Source of the DNA: Pirellulaceae bacterium | Lineage (GTDB): Bacteria; Planctomycetota; Planctomycetia; Pirellulales; Pirellulaceae | Length of the DNA stretch: 5,043 bases | Direction of reading: 5' to 3' | Assembly: GCA_013002105.1 (NCBI GenBank) | Contig: JABDKS010000467.1 | Coordinates: 1-5,043, forward strand | In this document: positions 1 through 5,043 of the stretch, one piece after another | Numbering within the stretch: position 1 is the stretch's first letter | How the letters are laid out: every line of letters begins with the position of its first letter | The notes under the pieces: model-generated | The model's input: the letters and a program-made list of their open reading frames with translations, nothing else | The model's database searches: none | Told to the model about the DNA's origin: nothing | Translations under genes and position numbers: made by a program

Positions 1-787
1 GATTGGTTCGGCCCGTAACTGGGTACGCGTGAAGCAACGACGTACCATCGTGACAGCGTCTTATGGTTCGAAATTCAGTCCGGGCAGTCTGTCCACACGG
101 GTCGATCGATCGCATCCCTGTTTGCCCCCGAGCACGCCCGATGGCTCGGTCACACGTCATCGCGTCATCGGGAGGATGATGGTGACATCGAACTAAATAG
201 ACCTTCCGCACGTCGCCGTTGATAAACTGTTGTTGAATTTGTCTCGCAACCTCCTGATCACGCGAGAAGACAACCACGCCGGTCGTGTTCGCGTCCAATC
301 GGTGTGCAGGATGCAGACGAACGTTGGGATAAACCGACTGGAGCAGTGAAGTCATCGTGTTTAAGTTGAACCGGCCACTGGGATGCATCGGCAGTGGCGC
401 CGGCTTATTCACAACGACCAGCGAGTCGTCTTCCCAAATGATCTCGATCGCCGCATTCACATCGGGTTCAACCGTATTGGGGAACAAGTGCTGGTACTGC
501 TGCCCGCCGCGGACGACCTGATCTTCGTTGACCGGAACACCATCAAGCTGCAATCGACCTAGCCGAAACAGTTGATGCCATCGCTGGCAAGAAATGTGCG
601 GGTGCGATTGCGTCATGACATCAAAAAGCGTTTGGCCATCGAAACGCCCGGCGACGTTGACCGGTCGCAAGTTGTCGTATGGAATTGATCCGGGCAACCG
701 ACCAACCAGCTGGGCAATCAACCTGTTCCGCTGTTCGCACGACGCTCGCATGGTTGGGTCAATCGCGGTTGACCCGCTGGTTGCCAT
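1..787 (-). CDS. RluA-family 23S rRNA/tRNA-type pseudouridine synthase, C-terminus cut by window edge
   Basis: The minus-strand frame is open from an ATG at 785-787 to the left edge (262 codons), with an in-frame stop just upstream at 836-838. Enzymes of this family isomerise uridine to pseudouridine in rRNA or tRNA in the cytoplasm. Residues about 50-105 resemble an S4-like RNA-binding region (GRLQLDG at 77-83). The catalytic domain begins around EDDSLVVVNKP (119-129) and continues with PMHPSGRF. The family's catalytic loop is HRLDANTTG at 162-170, with the presumed nucleophile Asp165. The last visible residues, GRTN (259-262), match the start of the conserved GRT(H/N)QIR motif, so only the C-terminal part lies outside. 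The usual loop is HRLDxxTSG; here Ser is replaced by Thr. A second ATG at 749-751 is possible; neither start has a clear Shine-Dalgarno. The family is confident, but the exact target uridine cannot be told. The gene is divergent from the blaI-like operon and probably functionally unrelated to it. Confidence 0.9.
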   Translation of the reverse strand, partial: MATSGSTAIDPTMRASCEQRNRLIAQLVGRLPGSIPYDNLRPVNVAGRFDGQTLFDVMTQSHPHISCQRWHQLFRLGRLQLDGVPVNEDQVVRGGQQYQHLFPNTVEPDVNAAIEIIWEDDSLVVVNKPAPLPMHPSGRFNLNTMTSLLQSVYPNVRLHPAHRLDANTTGVVVFSRDQEVARQIQQQFINGDVRKVYLVRCHHHPPDDAMTCDRAIGRARGQTGMRSIDPCGQTARTEFRTIRRCHDGTSLLHAYPVTGRTN

Positions 788-851
788 TGAATTGTTCAAA
801 ACAGTTGTCTCTCCGGTGTGCTGAACGTTTCGGCGTTATTGGAGCAACATC

Positions 852-869
852 GTGTTCCCTGCGGAACAC
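852..869. repeat. Perfect 7-bp stem, 4-nt loop hairpin
   Basis: GTGTTCC (852-858) and GGAACAC (863-869) are perfect reverse complements separated by CTGC. The hairpin lies 65-82 bp upstream of the pseudouridine synthase ATG and just before the first repeat copy. There is no T-run on either side, so it is not a standard terminator. It could be a leader hairpin, a protein-binding dyad, or part of the repeat element. The function is unknown. Confidence 0.5.
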
Positions 870-875
870 TGGCCA

Positions 876-900
876 AAAAGGGGTCAGGACTCAATAGTGC
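876..900 (+). repeat. Repeat copy A, core AAAAGGGGTCAGGACTC
   Basis: This 25-bp segment recurs exactly at 943-967, and most of it (22 bp) recurs inverted at 993-1014. It is the outermost copy of the REP-like cluster and lacks the GG that precedes the A-run in the other copies (here preceded by CCA). It forms an alternative left arm that could pair with 993-1014. Confidence 0.8.
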
Positions 901-901
901 T

Positions 902-954
902 GGGCGGAAAAGGGGTCAGGGCGGAAAAGGGGTCAAGGGCGGAAAAGGGGTCAG
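902..954 (+). repeat. Three tandem truncated repeat units of 17-18 bp
   Basis: The unit GGGCGGAAAAGGGGTCAG starts at 902, 919 and 937. The middle copy ends in CAA instead of CAG, and the first and second copies share one G. These units carry only the outer part of the longer repeat; the third continues without a break into the full 24-bp left arm at 941-964. The arrangement looks like slippage or repeated partial duplication of a palindrome arm. Confidence 0.85.
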
Positions 955-1016
955 GACTCAATAGTGCGAAGCACCCTTCGGGCCGCTTGCGGCTATTGAG
1001 TCCTGACCCCTTTTCC
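941..1016. repeat. REP-like palindrome: perfect 24-bp inverted repeat with structured 28-nt loop
   Basis: The left arm 941-964 (GGAAAAGGGG...CAATAG) is the exact reverse complement of the right arm 993-1016 (CTATTG...CCCCTTTTCC). The intervening 28 nt can form two further stems: CGAAG 967-971 with CTTCG 976-980, and CCG 983-985 with CGG 990-992. The single strand could therefore fold like a cloverleaf. The shape and the flanking partial copies resemble REP/BIME elements mobilised by RAYT (Y1-type) transposases; that link is inference, and no transposase is in the window. The element could also act as a barrier to read-through between the divergent promoters, since the right arm supplies a TTTT run on the plus strand. 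Confidence 0.85.
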
Positions 1017-1035
1017 GATGCGGGTTCTTGGCCCG

Positions 1036-1064
1036 TTGACATTGCGTCTGACTACTTCTATAGT
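1036..1064 (+). promoter_or_regulatory. Sigma-70-type promoter of the blaI-like/M56 operon
   Basis: TTGACA at 1036-1041 is a perfect -35 hexamer. After a 17-bp spacer, TATAGT at 1059-1064 matches five of six bases of the -10 consensus. Transcription would start near 1071, giving a leader of about 39 nt before the GTG at 1110. The -10 box lies inside the dyad 1048-1067, which is the geometry expected for repression. No transcript data are available, but the match and spacing are unusually good. Confidence 0.75.
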
Positions 1065-1089
1065 CAGGCAGACGACTGATGTAGTCTGC
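1046..1089. promoter_or_regulatory. Candidate BlaI-type operator (two adjacent dyads)
   Basis: Dyad 1 is CTGACTA (1048-1054), 6-bp spacer, TAGTCAG (1061-1067), and covers the -10 box. Dyad 2 is GCAGAC (1068-1073), 10-bp spacer, GTCTGC (1084-1089), and covers the predicted start site. GACTAC (1050-1055) and GTAGTC (1081-1086) are also mirror images across the whole element. The ACTAC/GTAGT half-sites resemble the TACTACA/TGTAGTA half-sites known for staphylococcal BlaI/MecI. The inferred role is autorepression of the operon by the adjacent repressor. The exact operator boundaries in this lineage are unknown. Confidence 0.65.
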
Positions 1090-1097
1090 ACGAATCC

Positions 1098-1104
1098 GGG
1101 GGAG
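1098..1104 (+). promoter_or_regulatory. Shine-Dalgarno that decides the blaI-like start
   Basis: GGGGGAG (1098-1104) sits 5 nt before GTG 1110-1112. It overlaps the alternative GTG at 1104-1106, which therefore has no usable spacing. This favours the start at 1110. Confidence 0.7.
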
Positions 1105-1109
1105 TGCGC

Positions 1110-1532
1110 GTGGCAAAACGGGATAAAAAACGATTGCCGAAGATCGGCAAAGAGGAACTCGCGGTGTTCCAATACGTGCATTCGCACGCTCCGGTGTCGG
1201 TCCGTGAAGTGGCAGATCATTTCGCCGACCACGGCAAGGCACGCACCACCGTCCTGACCGTGATGGAGCGTTTGCGAGACAAGGGGATTCTGGAGCGGGA
1301 CAAGGTGGCGGGAACGTTCCGTTACCGAGGTACGGTCGATTCATCGTCGATGATGAGGTCTCTGATCGGTGACTTTGTCAACGAAGTGCTTGGTGGATCT
1401 GTTTCGCCGTTCATTGCCTACATGTCAGAATCCGATCAGCTGAGCTCCGCGCAGATTCAAGAGTTGAAAGCGATCATCGAAGACCTGGACGACACAAAAA
1501 TTAAATCGCGTGCTCGGGGGAAATCACGATGA
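1110..1532 (+). CDS. BlaI/MecI-family (penicillinase repressor type) transcriptional repressor
   Basis: A 140-residue protein, close to the usual family length of about 120-140, starting at GTG 1110; GTG 1104 would add two residues but lacks a spaced Shine-Dalgarno. Residues about 12-75 form the winged helix, with ARTTVLTVMERLRDKGILER (44-63) as the recognition helix and following segment and GTFRYRG (68-74) at the wing. Residues about 80-128 form the predicted helical dimerisation region. The C-terminal tail is basic. In BlaI/MecI the paired BlaR1 signal leads to cleavage at an Asn-Phe bond; the segment FIAYMSESD (101-109) appears to align there, with Ala103-Tyr104 at the equivalent place (uncertain). 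It overlaps the M56 gene by ATGA, so the two are probably translationally coupled. The predicted role is to repress its own operon through the dyads at 1046-1089. The family is confident; the regulated targets beyond this operon are unknown. Confidence 0.92.
   Translation: MAKRDKKRLPKIGKEELAVFQYVHSHAPVSVREVADHFADHGKARTTVLTVMERLRDKGILERDKVAGTFRYRGTVDSSSMMRSLIGDFVNEVLGGSVSPFIAYMSESDQLSSAQIQELKAIIEDLDDTKIKSRARGKSR
1516..1532 (+). promoter_or_regulatory. RBS and ATGA stop-start overlap linking repressor and M56 gene
   Basis: GGGGGA at 1516-1521 lies 7 nt before ATG 1529-1531. The repressor stop TGA is 1530-1532, giving the 4-nt ATGA overlap typical of coupled translation and of a fixed repressor:sensor ratio. 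Confidence 0.7.
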
Positions 1533-4234
1533 TCGAGGCGCTGAACGAATTATCCCAGCACTGGTTCAGTCTGATTCTGCGTGCCTCCGTTCACGGCGGG
1601 GTCGCTTTGGCGGGCATCGCTGCCCTTTCGTTTGTTTTTCGACGGACCACCACGCCTGCTTGGGTCGAAAATTGGCTCTGGCGTTTGGGTTTTGCCAAAT
1701 GCTTGGTATTGCTGCTGTTGTTTCAACCCATCGCGATCGCCGTGCTGCCGCCACCCGTGTTGGCGCCACCATTGCTAGAGCGCACAGCGTCGAGTCATTC
1801 AATTTCTTCGATTGACGCCAATCCGATGGTAATCTCAGATCATCCAAAATCGACGGACAACCTGATTGACTCAGCGGCCGTGGCGACATTGAACGTAGCC
1901 GCAGTCGACCATGCGGTCGTGTCCACCGCGCGAAACAACCATCGTCAGCGGTCGATCAGTTGGCAAACGGTGTTGATGATCGGCTGGTTGGCAATCGTGG
2001 TATCCAACGGCATCTTGCTGCTGCGACAATATCTGCAATGCATTGGACTGCCCCGTCGACGCGTTGACGCCCCACATCTCCACAAGCTCGCTCGATCGCT
2101 TTCGACGCAGCTTCGGGTGCCCGTGCCGCGTTTGGCCGTTTCGGACAACATCTCCGGACCCGCACTGATCGGATTATGGGACCCGACGATTGTGTTTTCG
2201 TCCGCATCGTTGGCGCAGTGCAGCGAAAGTCAGCATCGCGCTGTCATCGCCCATGAACTCGCCCATTTACGCCGACATGATTTGGGGTGGAATCTGCTAT
2301 CAGCGATTGCAAAGGCGTTGTTCTTTTTTCATCCGCTGGTCTGGCTGGCAACACATCGTCATCGCGTGACCAGCGAGATGGCGTGCGACAACCTTGCGAT
2401 TGGCATCACGCAGGCCACCCCGGCAGAATATGCCGGCGATTTATTACGACTGGCAATGATCCATTCTGATTCTTTCCCTCATGAACACCAACTCGGTTGC
2501 GCTTCGGTGACCGGCTCCACACAGACGCTCAAACAAAGGATCACCGCAATGAAACGTTCACACCAGCCATCCCCTCGTCGAGTCATGTTGTACGTGACGC
2601 TCATCGGATCTCTTGCGGTGATGGGCGTGGCTCCCTGGCAACTTGTGCCCCGGGCGGCTGCGGCGGACGAAGAGCCAATCAAGTCACCGGCGGAGAATAT
2701 GGACTTCGAACAGGGATCGCCCGATTCCGGGGCAACGCATTGGGGCGGTGGAGGCGAGGGCTACCAATTGGAACTCGATGACGAAGTCGTTCACGCCGGT
2801 AAGCAATCCGCTCGGATCACAGGTATTGCCAGCAGCGGGTTCGGAACATTTACCCAATGCGTCGATGCCGAATCCCTCCGCGGGCAGAGAATCGCGCTGA
2901 GCGGCTTTTTGAAAAGTGACTTGACGCCCAACGCCGATGGCGGTTTGTGGATGCGAGTCGATGGCGGAGATCAGGCGATTGAGTTTGACAACATGGCGGA
3001 TCGACGCGTCGAAGGCGAAACCGATTGGAAAAAGTATCAAGTCGTGTTGGATGTTCCCGAGAAGGCGACCAGAATCTGCTTCGGATTCTTGATGCGGGGT
3101 AAAGGCAAACTCTGGGGTGATCGTTTTCAGCTCGACGCGGTATCGAAACTCGGTCAAGGCATGCCGACAACCGGTGTGGATACAACGTCGCCGCCATTTG
3201 CGCGGCCCACGGACATCGTGAATGCAGATTTCGAGCTGGCGGCTCAATCGAAACACGAATTCGCTCGGGGATGGTCCGGCGGAGGACCGGGCTACGAACT
3301 GACACGCGATGAATCCAACCAACACTCTGGAAAAGCGAGTGGGAAAATCAAGCACATCGACCCCCAAGGTCGCGCCGGCACATTTACTCAAATGATCGCT
3401 GCTGACCAGTATCGCGGCAAACGAGTTCGATACAGCGGATACTTGAAGTGCGATCAAGCAAAGTCGGCAGGACTTTGGATGCGCGTCGATGGACAGGACC
3501 GTAAAGTGCTGGCGTTCGACAACATGCAGCGTCGACCAGTATCTGGTACACAGGATTGGGAACGCTACGAAATTGTGCTCGATGTGTCGGCGGACGCAGA
3601 AGCGATTGCATTTGGATTTTTGTTGATTGGCGAGGGAACTCTTTGGGCCGATGACTTGGAGCTGTCGAGTGTCGGCGAAGCGGGAACGGGCAAAACGACA
3701 ACTGGATTTGATCCGACCAAAGTCGCGCGACCCACTGATTTAGTGAACGGTGATTTCGAAGCGAAGTCGCCGATCGCAGCGGCGAAGCCGGATCGATGGG
3801 GCGGTGGTGGCAGAGGTTATGAACTGTCACGTGACGAAGACGAGCATCACTCAGGGACCGCGAGCGGTAAGATCACGCGGCTGGACGAGTCCGGAGTTTT
3901 CGGGACTTACACGCAAATGTTCCCGGCCGAAAAATACGCCGGCAAACGAATCCGATTCACCGGATATTTGAAAACCAAGGACGCCACGAAAGCCGGTTTG
4001 TGGATGCGAATCGATGGTGACAAGAGGCAAGTCCTGGGATTTGACAATATGTCCAACCGAGCTGTCAAACGTGATACCGAGTGGACTCAATACTCCGTCG
4101 TCTTGGACGTACCTGATTCGGCCAAATTTATCGCGATGGGTTTTCTGCTTTCGGGCGAGGGCACCGTTTGGGGCGATGACTTGTCGTTGTCCGCCATCGA
4201 CAAAGCCGATGCGGAGACGACGAATTTGCGGTAG
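1529..4234 (+). CDS. BlaR1-like M56 membrane zinc metallopeptidase with three C-terminal sensor-like repeats
   Basis: The protein has 901 residues. Hydrophobic segments lie at about 21-37, 53-74, 147-166 and 352-370, the four-helix layout of BlaR1/MecR1. The zinc site is HELAH (242-246) with the presumed third ligand Glu283 in SEMACD (282-287); HPLVW (268-272) lies between them, as is typical of peptidase family M56. The peptidase part (about 166-351) should be cytoplasmic. The region after the last helix should be outside the cytoplasm. In classical BlaR1 that region is a penicillin-binding sensor with SxxK, but none is seen here. Instead, residues 388-893 are three tandem domains, each starting N-x-DFE and containing GGGxGYxL, GLWMR(V/I)DG, FDNM and GxGxxWxD. 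Such domains look like jelly-roll, carbohydrate-binding-type modules and occur beside regulators in other bacteria (from memory). Inferred role: ligand binding activates proteolysis and relieves repression by the upstream BlaI-like protein. A 70-residue Ser/Thr/Ala-rich segment (75-145) separates helices 2 and 3. The substrate and ligand are unknown. Confidence 0.9.
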   Translation: MIEALNELSQHWFSLILRASVHGGVALAGIAALSFVFRRTTTPAWVENWLWRLGFAKCLVLLLLFQPIAIAVLPPPVLAPPLLERTASSHSISSIDANPMVISDHPKSTDNLIDSAAVATLNVAAVDHAVVSTARNNHRQRSISWQTVLMIGWLAIVVSNGILLLRQYLQCIGLPRRRVDAPHLHKLARSLSTQLRVPVPRLAVSDNISGPALIGLWDPTIVFSSASLAQCSESQHRAVIAHELAHLRRHDLGWNLLSAIAKALFFFHPLVWLATHRHRVTSEMACDNLAIGITQATPAEYAGDLLRLAMIHSDSFPHEHQLGCASVTGSTQTLKQRITAMKRSHQPSPRRVMLYVTLIGSLAVMGVAPWQLVPRAAAADEEPIKSPAENMDFEQGSPDSGATHWGGGGEGYQLELDDEVVHAGKQSARITGIASSGFGTFTQCVDAESLRGQRIALSGFLKSDLTPNADGGLWMRVDGGDQAIEFDNMADRRVEGETDWKKYQVVLDVPEKATRICFGFLMRGKGKLWGDRFQLDAVSKLGQGMPTTGVDTTSPPFARPTDIVNADFELAAQSKHEFARGWSGGGPGYELTRDESNQHSGKASGKIKHIDPQGRAGTFTQMIAADQYRGKRVRYSGYLKCDQAKSAGLWMRVDGQDRKVLAFDNMQRRPVSGTQDWERYEIVLDVSADAEAIAFGFLLIGEGTLWADDLELSSVGEAGTGKTTTGFDPTKVARPTDLVNGDFEAKSPIAAAKPDRWGGGGRGYELSRDEDEHHSGTASGKITRLDESGVFGTYTQMFPAEKYAGKRIRFTGYLKTKDATKAGLWMRIDGDKRQVLGFDNMSNRAVKRDTEWTQYSVVLDVPDSAKFIAMGFLLSGEGTVWGDDLSLSAIDKADAETTNLR
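2696..4198 (+). repeat. Three tandem ~175-residue coding repeats (sensor-like domains)
   Basis: Units begin at residues 390, 565 and 740 of the M56 protein (bases 2696, 3221, 3746), so the N-x-DFE start recurs every 175 residues. GLWMR(V/I)DG recurs at 472, 648 and 823; FDNM at 486, 663 and 838; the GFL(L/M)xGxG motif at 519, 696 and 871. Units 2 and 3 also share the linker ending ARPTD and the GYLK and GEGTxW wording. Unit 1 differs (SGFLK, GKGKLW) and follows the last membrane helix directly. Unit 3 ends just before the C-terminus, without a linker. This indicates internal duplication, with units 2 and 3 probably the younger pair. Confidence 0.9.
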
Positions 4235-4295
4235 TTCCATTCGCCACGGATACGGTGATCCAGTCAAGGTCGGCAGGAACGACCGTCAGTACAAA
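4235..4295. other. Short convergent intergenic gap
   Basis: Sixty-one bases lie between the stop of the M56 gene and the stop of the minus-strand gene. The only dyad I see is GGTCG (4268-4272) with CGACC (4280-4284), a 5-bp stem with a 7-nt loop and no T-run. It is at best a weak bidirectional terminator. Confidence 0.5.
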
Positions 4296-4973
4296 TCATG
4301 GCCAGTACCATCTTGGTGCCGGCCGGTTGTCGCCGTAAGACGTGCTTGCCCAAGCGTCGGATACCCATTGAATCGATCCGTCTTTGCCGTGCAGGGCCAC
4401 CGCATCGATCTCGTTCCAGCCGGGGACGGCCGGACTATCGATAAAGATCTTGATTCGACGCGTAAACGTGCCGGGCTTGAACGAGAACATCGAAGCTCCC
4501 ATCGCTGCGGTCGATGGGGTCGGATCGACTCCTTTCCAGATCTCGGTCTCGCGAGTCCGAAAGTTGACGCTGCAGATGCGATCAATCGCCCCAGGATTAT
4601 GCGTTTCGTAAACGACAATTTTGGCGACATCCACCGCCCTTGGAAATTCCGCCACGATCCATTCTCGCTGTCCATCTTGCGACGCCGATGCCCAAGCCGT
4701 TGAGATATCGCCGGGGCCGACGGTATTCGGTTTTCCCTGGATTTGATCGATACTCCACGACAATCCGCGAGACGTGTAACCGGACTTCAGTTGCATGAGA
4801 TCCGCCCACAACTGGCTGCAATCGCGATACCATGTCATCACAACGGCTGCCAAGAGCGACAACCAAAGCAGGTCGCGAGTACGGAACCGGGGTACCCAAC
4901 GAAAACGGCGACTTCGATTTGATTTAACCGGGGATTTTGGCGTTACGCCCGACCGATTGGGTGCGTCGTTCAA
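4296..4973 (-). CDS. Membrane-anchored protein with discoidin-like domain, function unknown; N-terminus uncertain
   Basis: From the TTG at 4971-4973 the product is 225 residues. A basic N-terminus (KSNRSRRFRW) precedes one membrane segment (RDLLWLSLLAAVVMTWY, about 33-49), predicting a cytoplasmic N-terminus and an outer C-terminal domain. That domain reads WSIDQIQGKPNT (73-84), TAWAS (92-96), EWIVAEF (104-110), ETHNPGAI (123-130), EIWKG (144-148), and WNEIDAVAL (186-194). This resembles planctomycetal galactose-binding/discoidin-type domains, recalled rather than searched. No enzyme motif is visible. The frame has no stop upstream and is open to the right edge (23 more complete codons), with no ATG or GTG before the membrane segment. 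The start is therefore either this TTG, which has a weak AAAGG about 5 nt upstream, or outside the window. The gene converges on the M56 gene, so shared regulation is not expected. Confidence 0.7.
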   Translation of the reverse strand: MNDAPNRSGVTPKSPVKSNRSRRFRWVPRFRTRDLLWLSLLAAVVMTWYRDCSQLWADLMQLKSGYTSRGLSWSIDQIQGKPNTVGPGDISTAWASASQDGQREWIVAEFPRAVDVAKIVVYETHNPGAIDRICSVNFRTRETEIWKGVDPTPSTAAMGASMFSFKPGTFTRRIKIFIDSPAVPGWNEIDAVALHGKDGSIQWVSDAWASTSYGDNRPAPRWYWP

Positions 4974-5043
4974 GCCGACCTTTGCGAGGCTATCGGCATC
5001 GCTTTGTACGCAGGCCGTCGATACAAGTTTGGTCGACTTGGAG

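Larger units (their letters stand above)
788..1109. other. Divergent intergenic region between the pseudouridine synthase and the blaI-like gene
   Basis: This 322-bp gap contains no credible gene. Short open frames across it simply translate the repeats. From left to right it holds a 7-bp hairpin (852-869), repeat copies sharing the core AAAAGGGGTCAGG (876-1016, the last copy inverted), and the promoter-operator of the blaI-like operon (1036-1089). I could not identify a convincing promoter for the leftward gene, although it must lie in or near 790-875 if that gene has its own. Confidence 0.75.

Noticed and set aside
787..799. Dyad TTGAA-TTG-TTCAA next to the pseudouridine synthase ATG
   Set aside because: The 5-bp AT-rich stem with a 3-nt loop is within chance expectation.
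876..1016. CRISPR array
   Set aside because: The repeats are too short, spacers are absent or 0-20 bp, one copy is inverted, and there are no cas genes.
941..1016. Intrinsic terminator for the neighbouring genes
   Set aside because: Both flanking genes point away from it, so neither needs termination here; blocking read-through remains possible but is secondary.
852..1079. Open frame on the plus strand through the repeat cluster (75 codons)
   Set aside because: Its product is mostly a translation of the repeats (GVRAEKGS units) and the palindrome; no RBS and no family resemblance.
958..1344. Minus-strand open frame over the operator and the start of the blaI-like gene (128 codons)
   Set aside because: It lies antisense to a clear family gene and its promoter; its Arg/Pro-rich composition is typical of a shadow frame.
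2684..3457. Long minus-strand open frame (257 codons) opposite the M56 repeats
   Set aside because: It is antisense to the well-conserved repeat domains, has no recognisable motif, and its length is explained by the repeated codon pattern of the plus strand.
4268..4284. GGTCG/CGACC hairpin as terminator between convergent genes
   Set aside because: The stem is only 5 bp and is not followed by a T-run on either strand.
4014..4703. Plus-strand open frame (229 codons) running from the M56 gene into the convergent gene
   Set aside because: It overlaps the end of the third repeat and the antisense of a protein with a membrane anchor and recognisable domain; composition is Arg/Pro/Ser-rich shadow-like.

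Overview
The window looks like a chromosomal segment from a Planctomycete, probably a Pirellulaceae/Rhodopirellula-like organism. This is inferred from three things. A BlaI-type repressor is paired with an M56 peptidase that carries non-PBP repeat domains. There is a small membrane-anchored protein with an FRTRDLLWLSL anchor and GKPNT/TAWAS motifs. The intergenic DNA holds palindromic 'AAAAGGGGTCAGGACTC' repeats. I could not run any database search.

Layout, left to right. (1) Positions 1-787, minus strand: the N-terminal 262 codons of an RluA-family pseudouridine synthase, cut by the left edge inside its GRTN motif. (2) Positions 788-1109: a 322-bp divergent intergenic region. It holds a 7-bp hairpin, then a cluster of short repeats ending in a perfect 24-bp inverted repeat (REP-like, cruciform-capable). 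Next to blaI it holds a near-consensus sigma-70 promoter (TTGACA, 17 bp, TATAGT) overlapped by dyads that look like a BlaI operator. (3) Positions 1110-1532, plus: a BlaI/MecI-family repressor starting at a GTG with a well-placed Shine-Dalgarno. (4) Positions 1529-4234, plus: a 901-aa BlaR1-like M56 zinc metallopeptidase, overlapping the repressor by ATGA. Its C-terminal half is three tandem repeats of a predicted beta-sandwich domain with a regular period of about 175 residues. (5) Positions 4235-4295: a short convergent gap. (6) Positions 4296-4973, minus: a single-pass membrane-anchored protein with a discoidin-like domain. Its frame stays open to the right edge, so its N-terminus is uncertain.

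How the genes work together (inference from the BlaR1-BlaI paradigm): the M56 protein would sense a ligand outside the cytoplasm through its triple repeat and activate its cytoplasmic HELAH peptidase domain. That would end repression by the BlaI protein at its own promoter. The usual penicillin-binding sensor is absent and no beta-lactamase is in the window, so the signal is probably not a beta-lactam. The most interesting elements are this triple-repeat receptor, its promoter-operator, and the REP-like cruciform.
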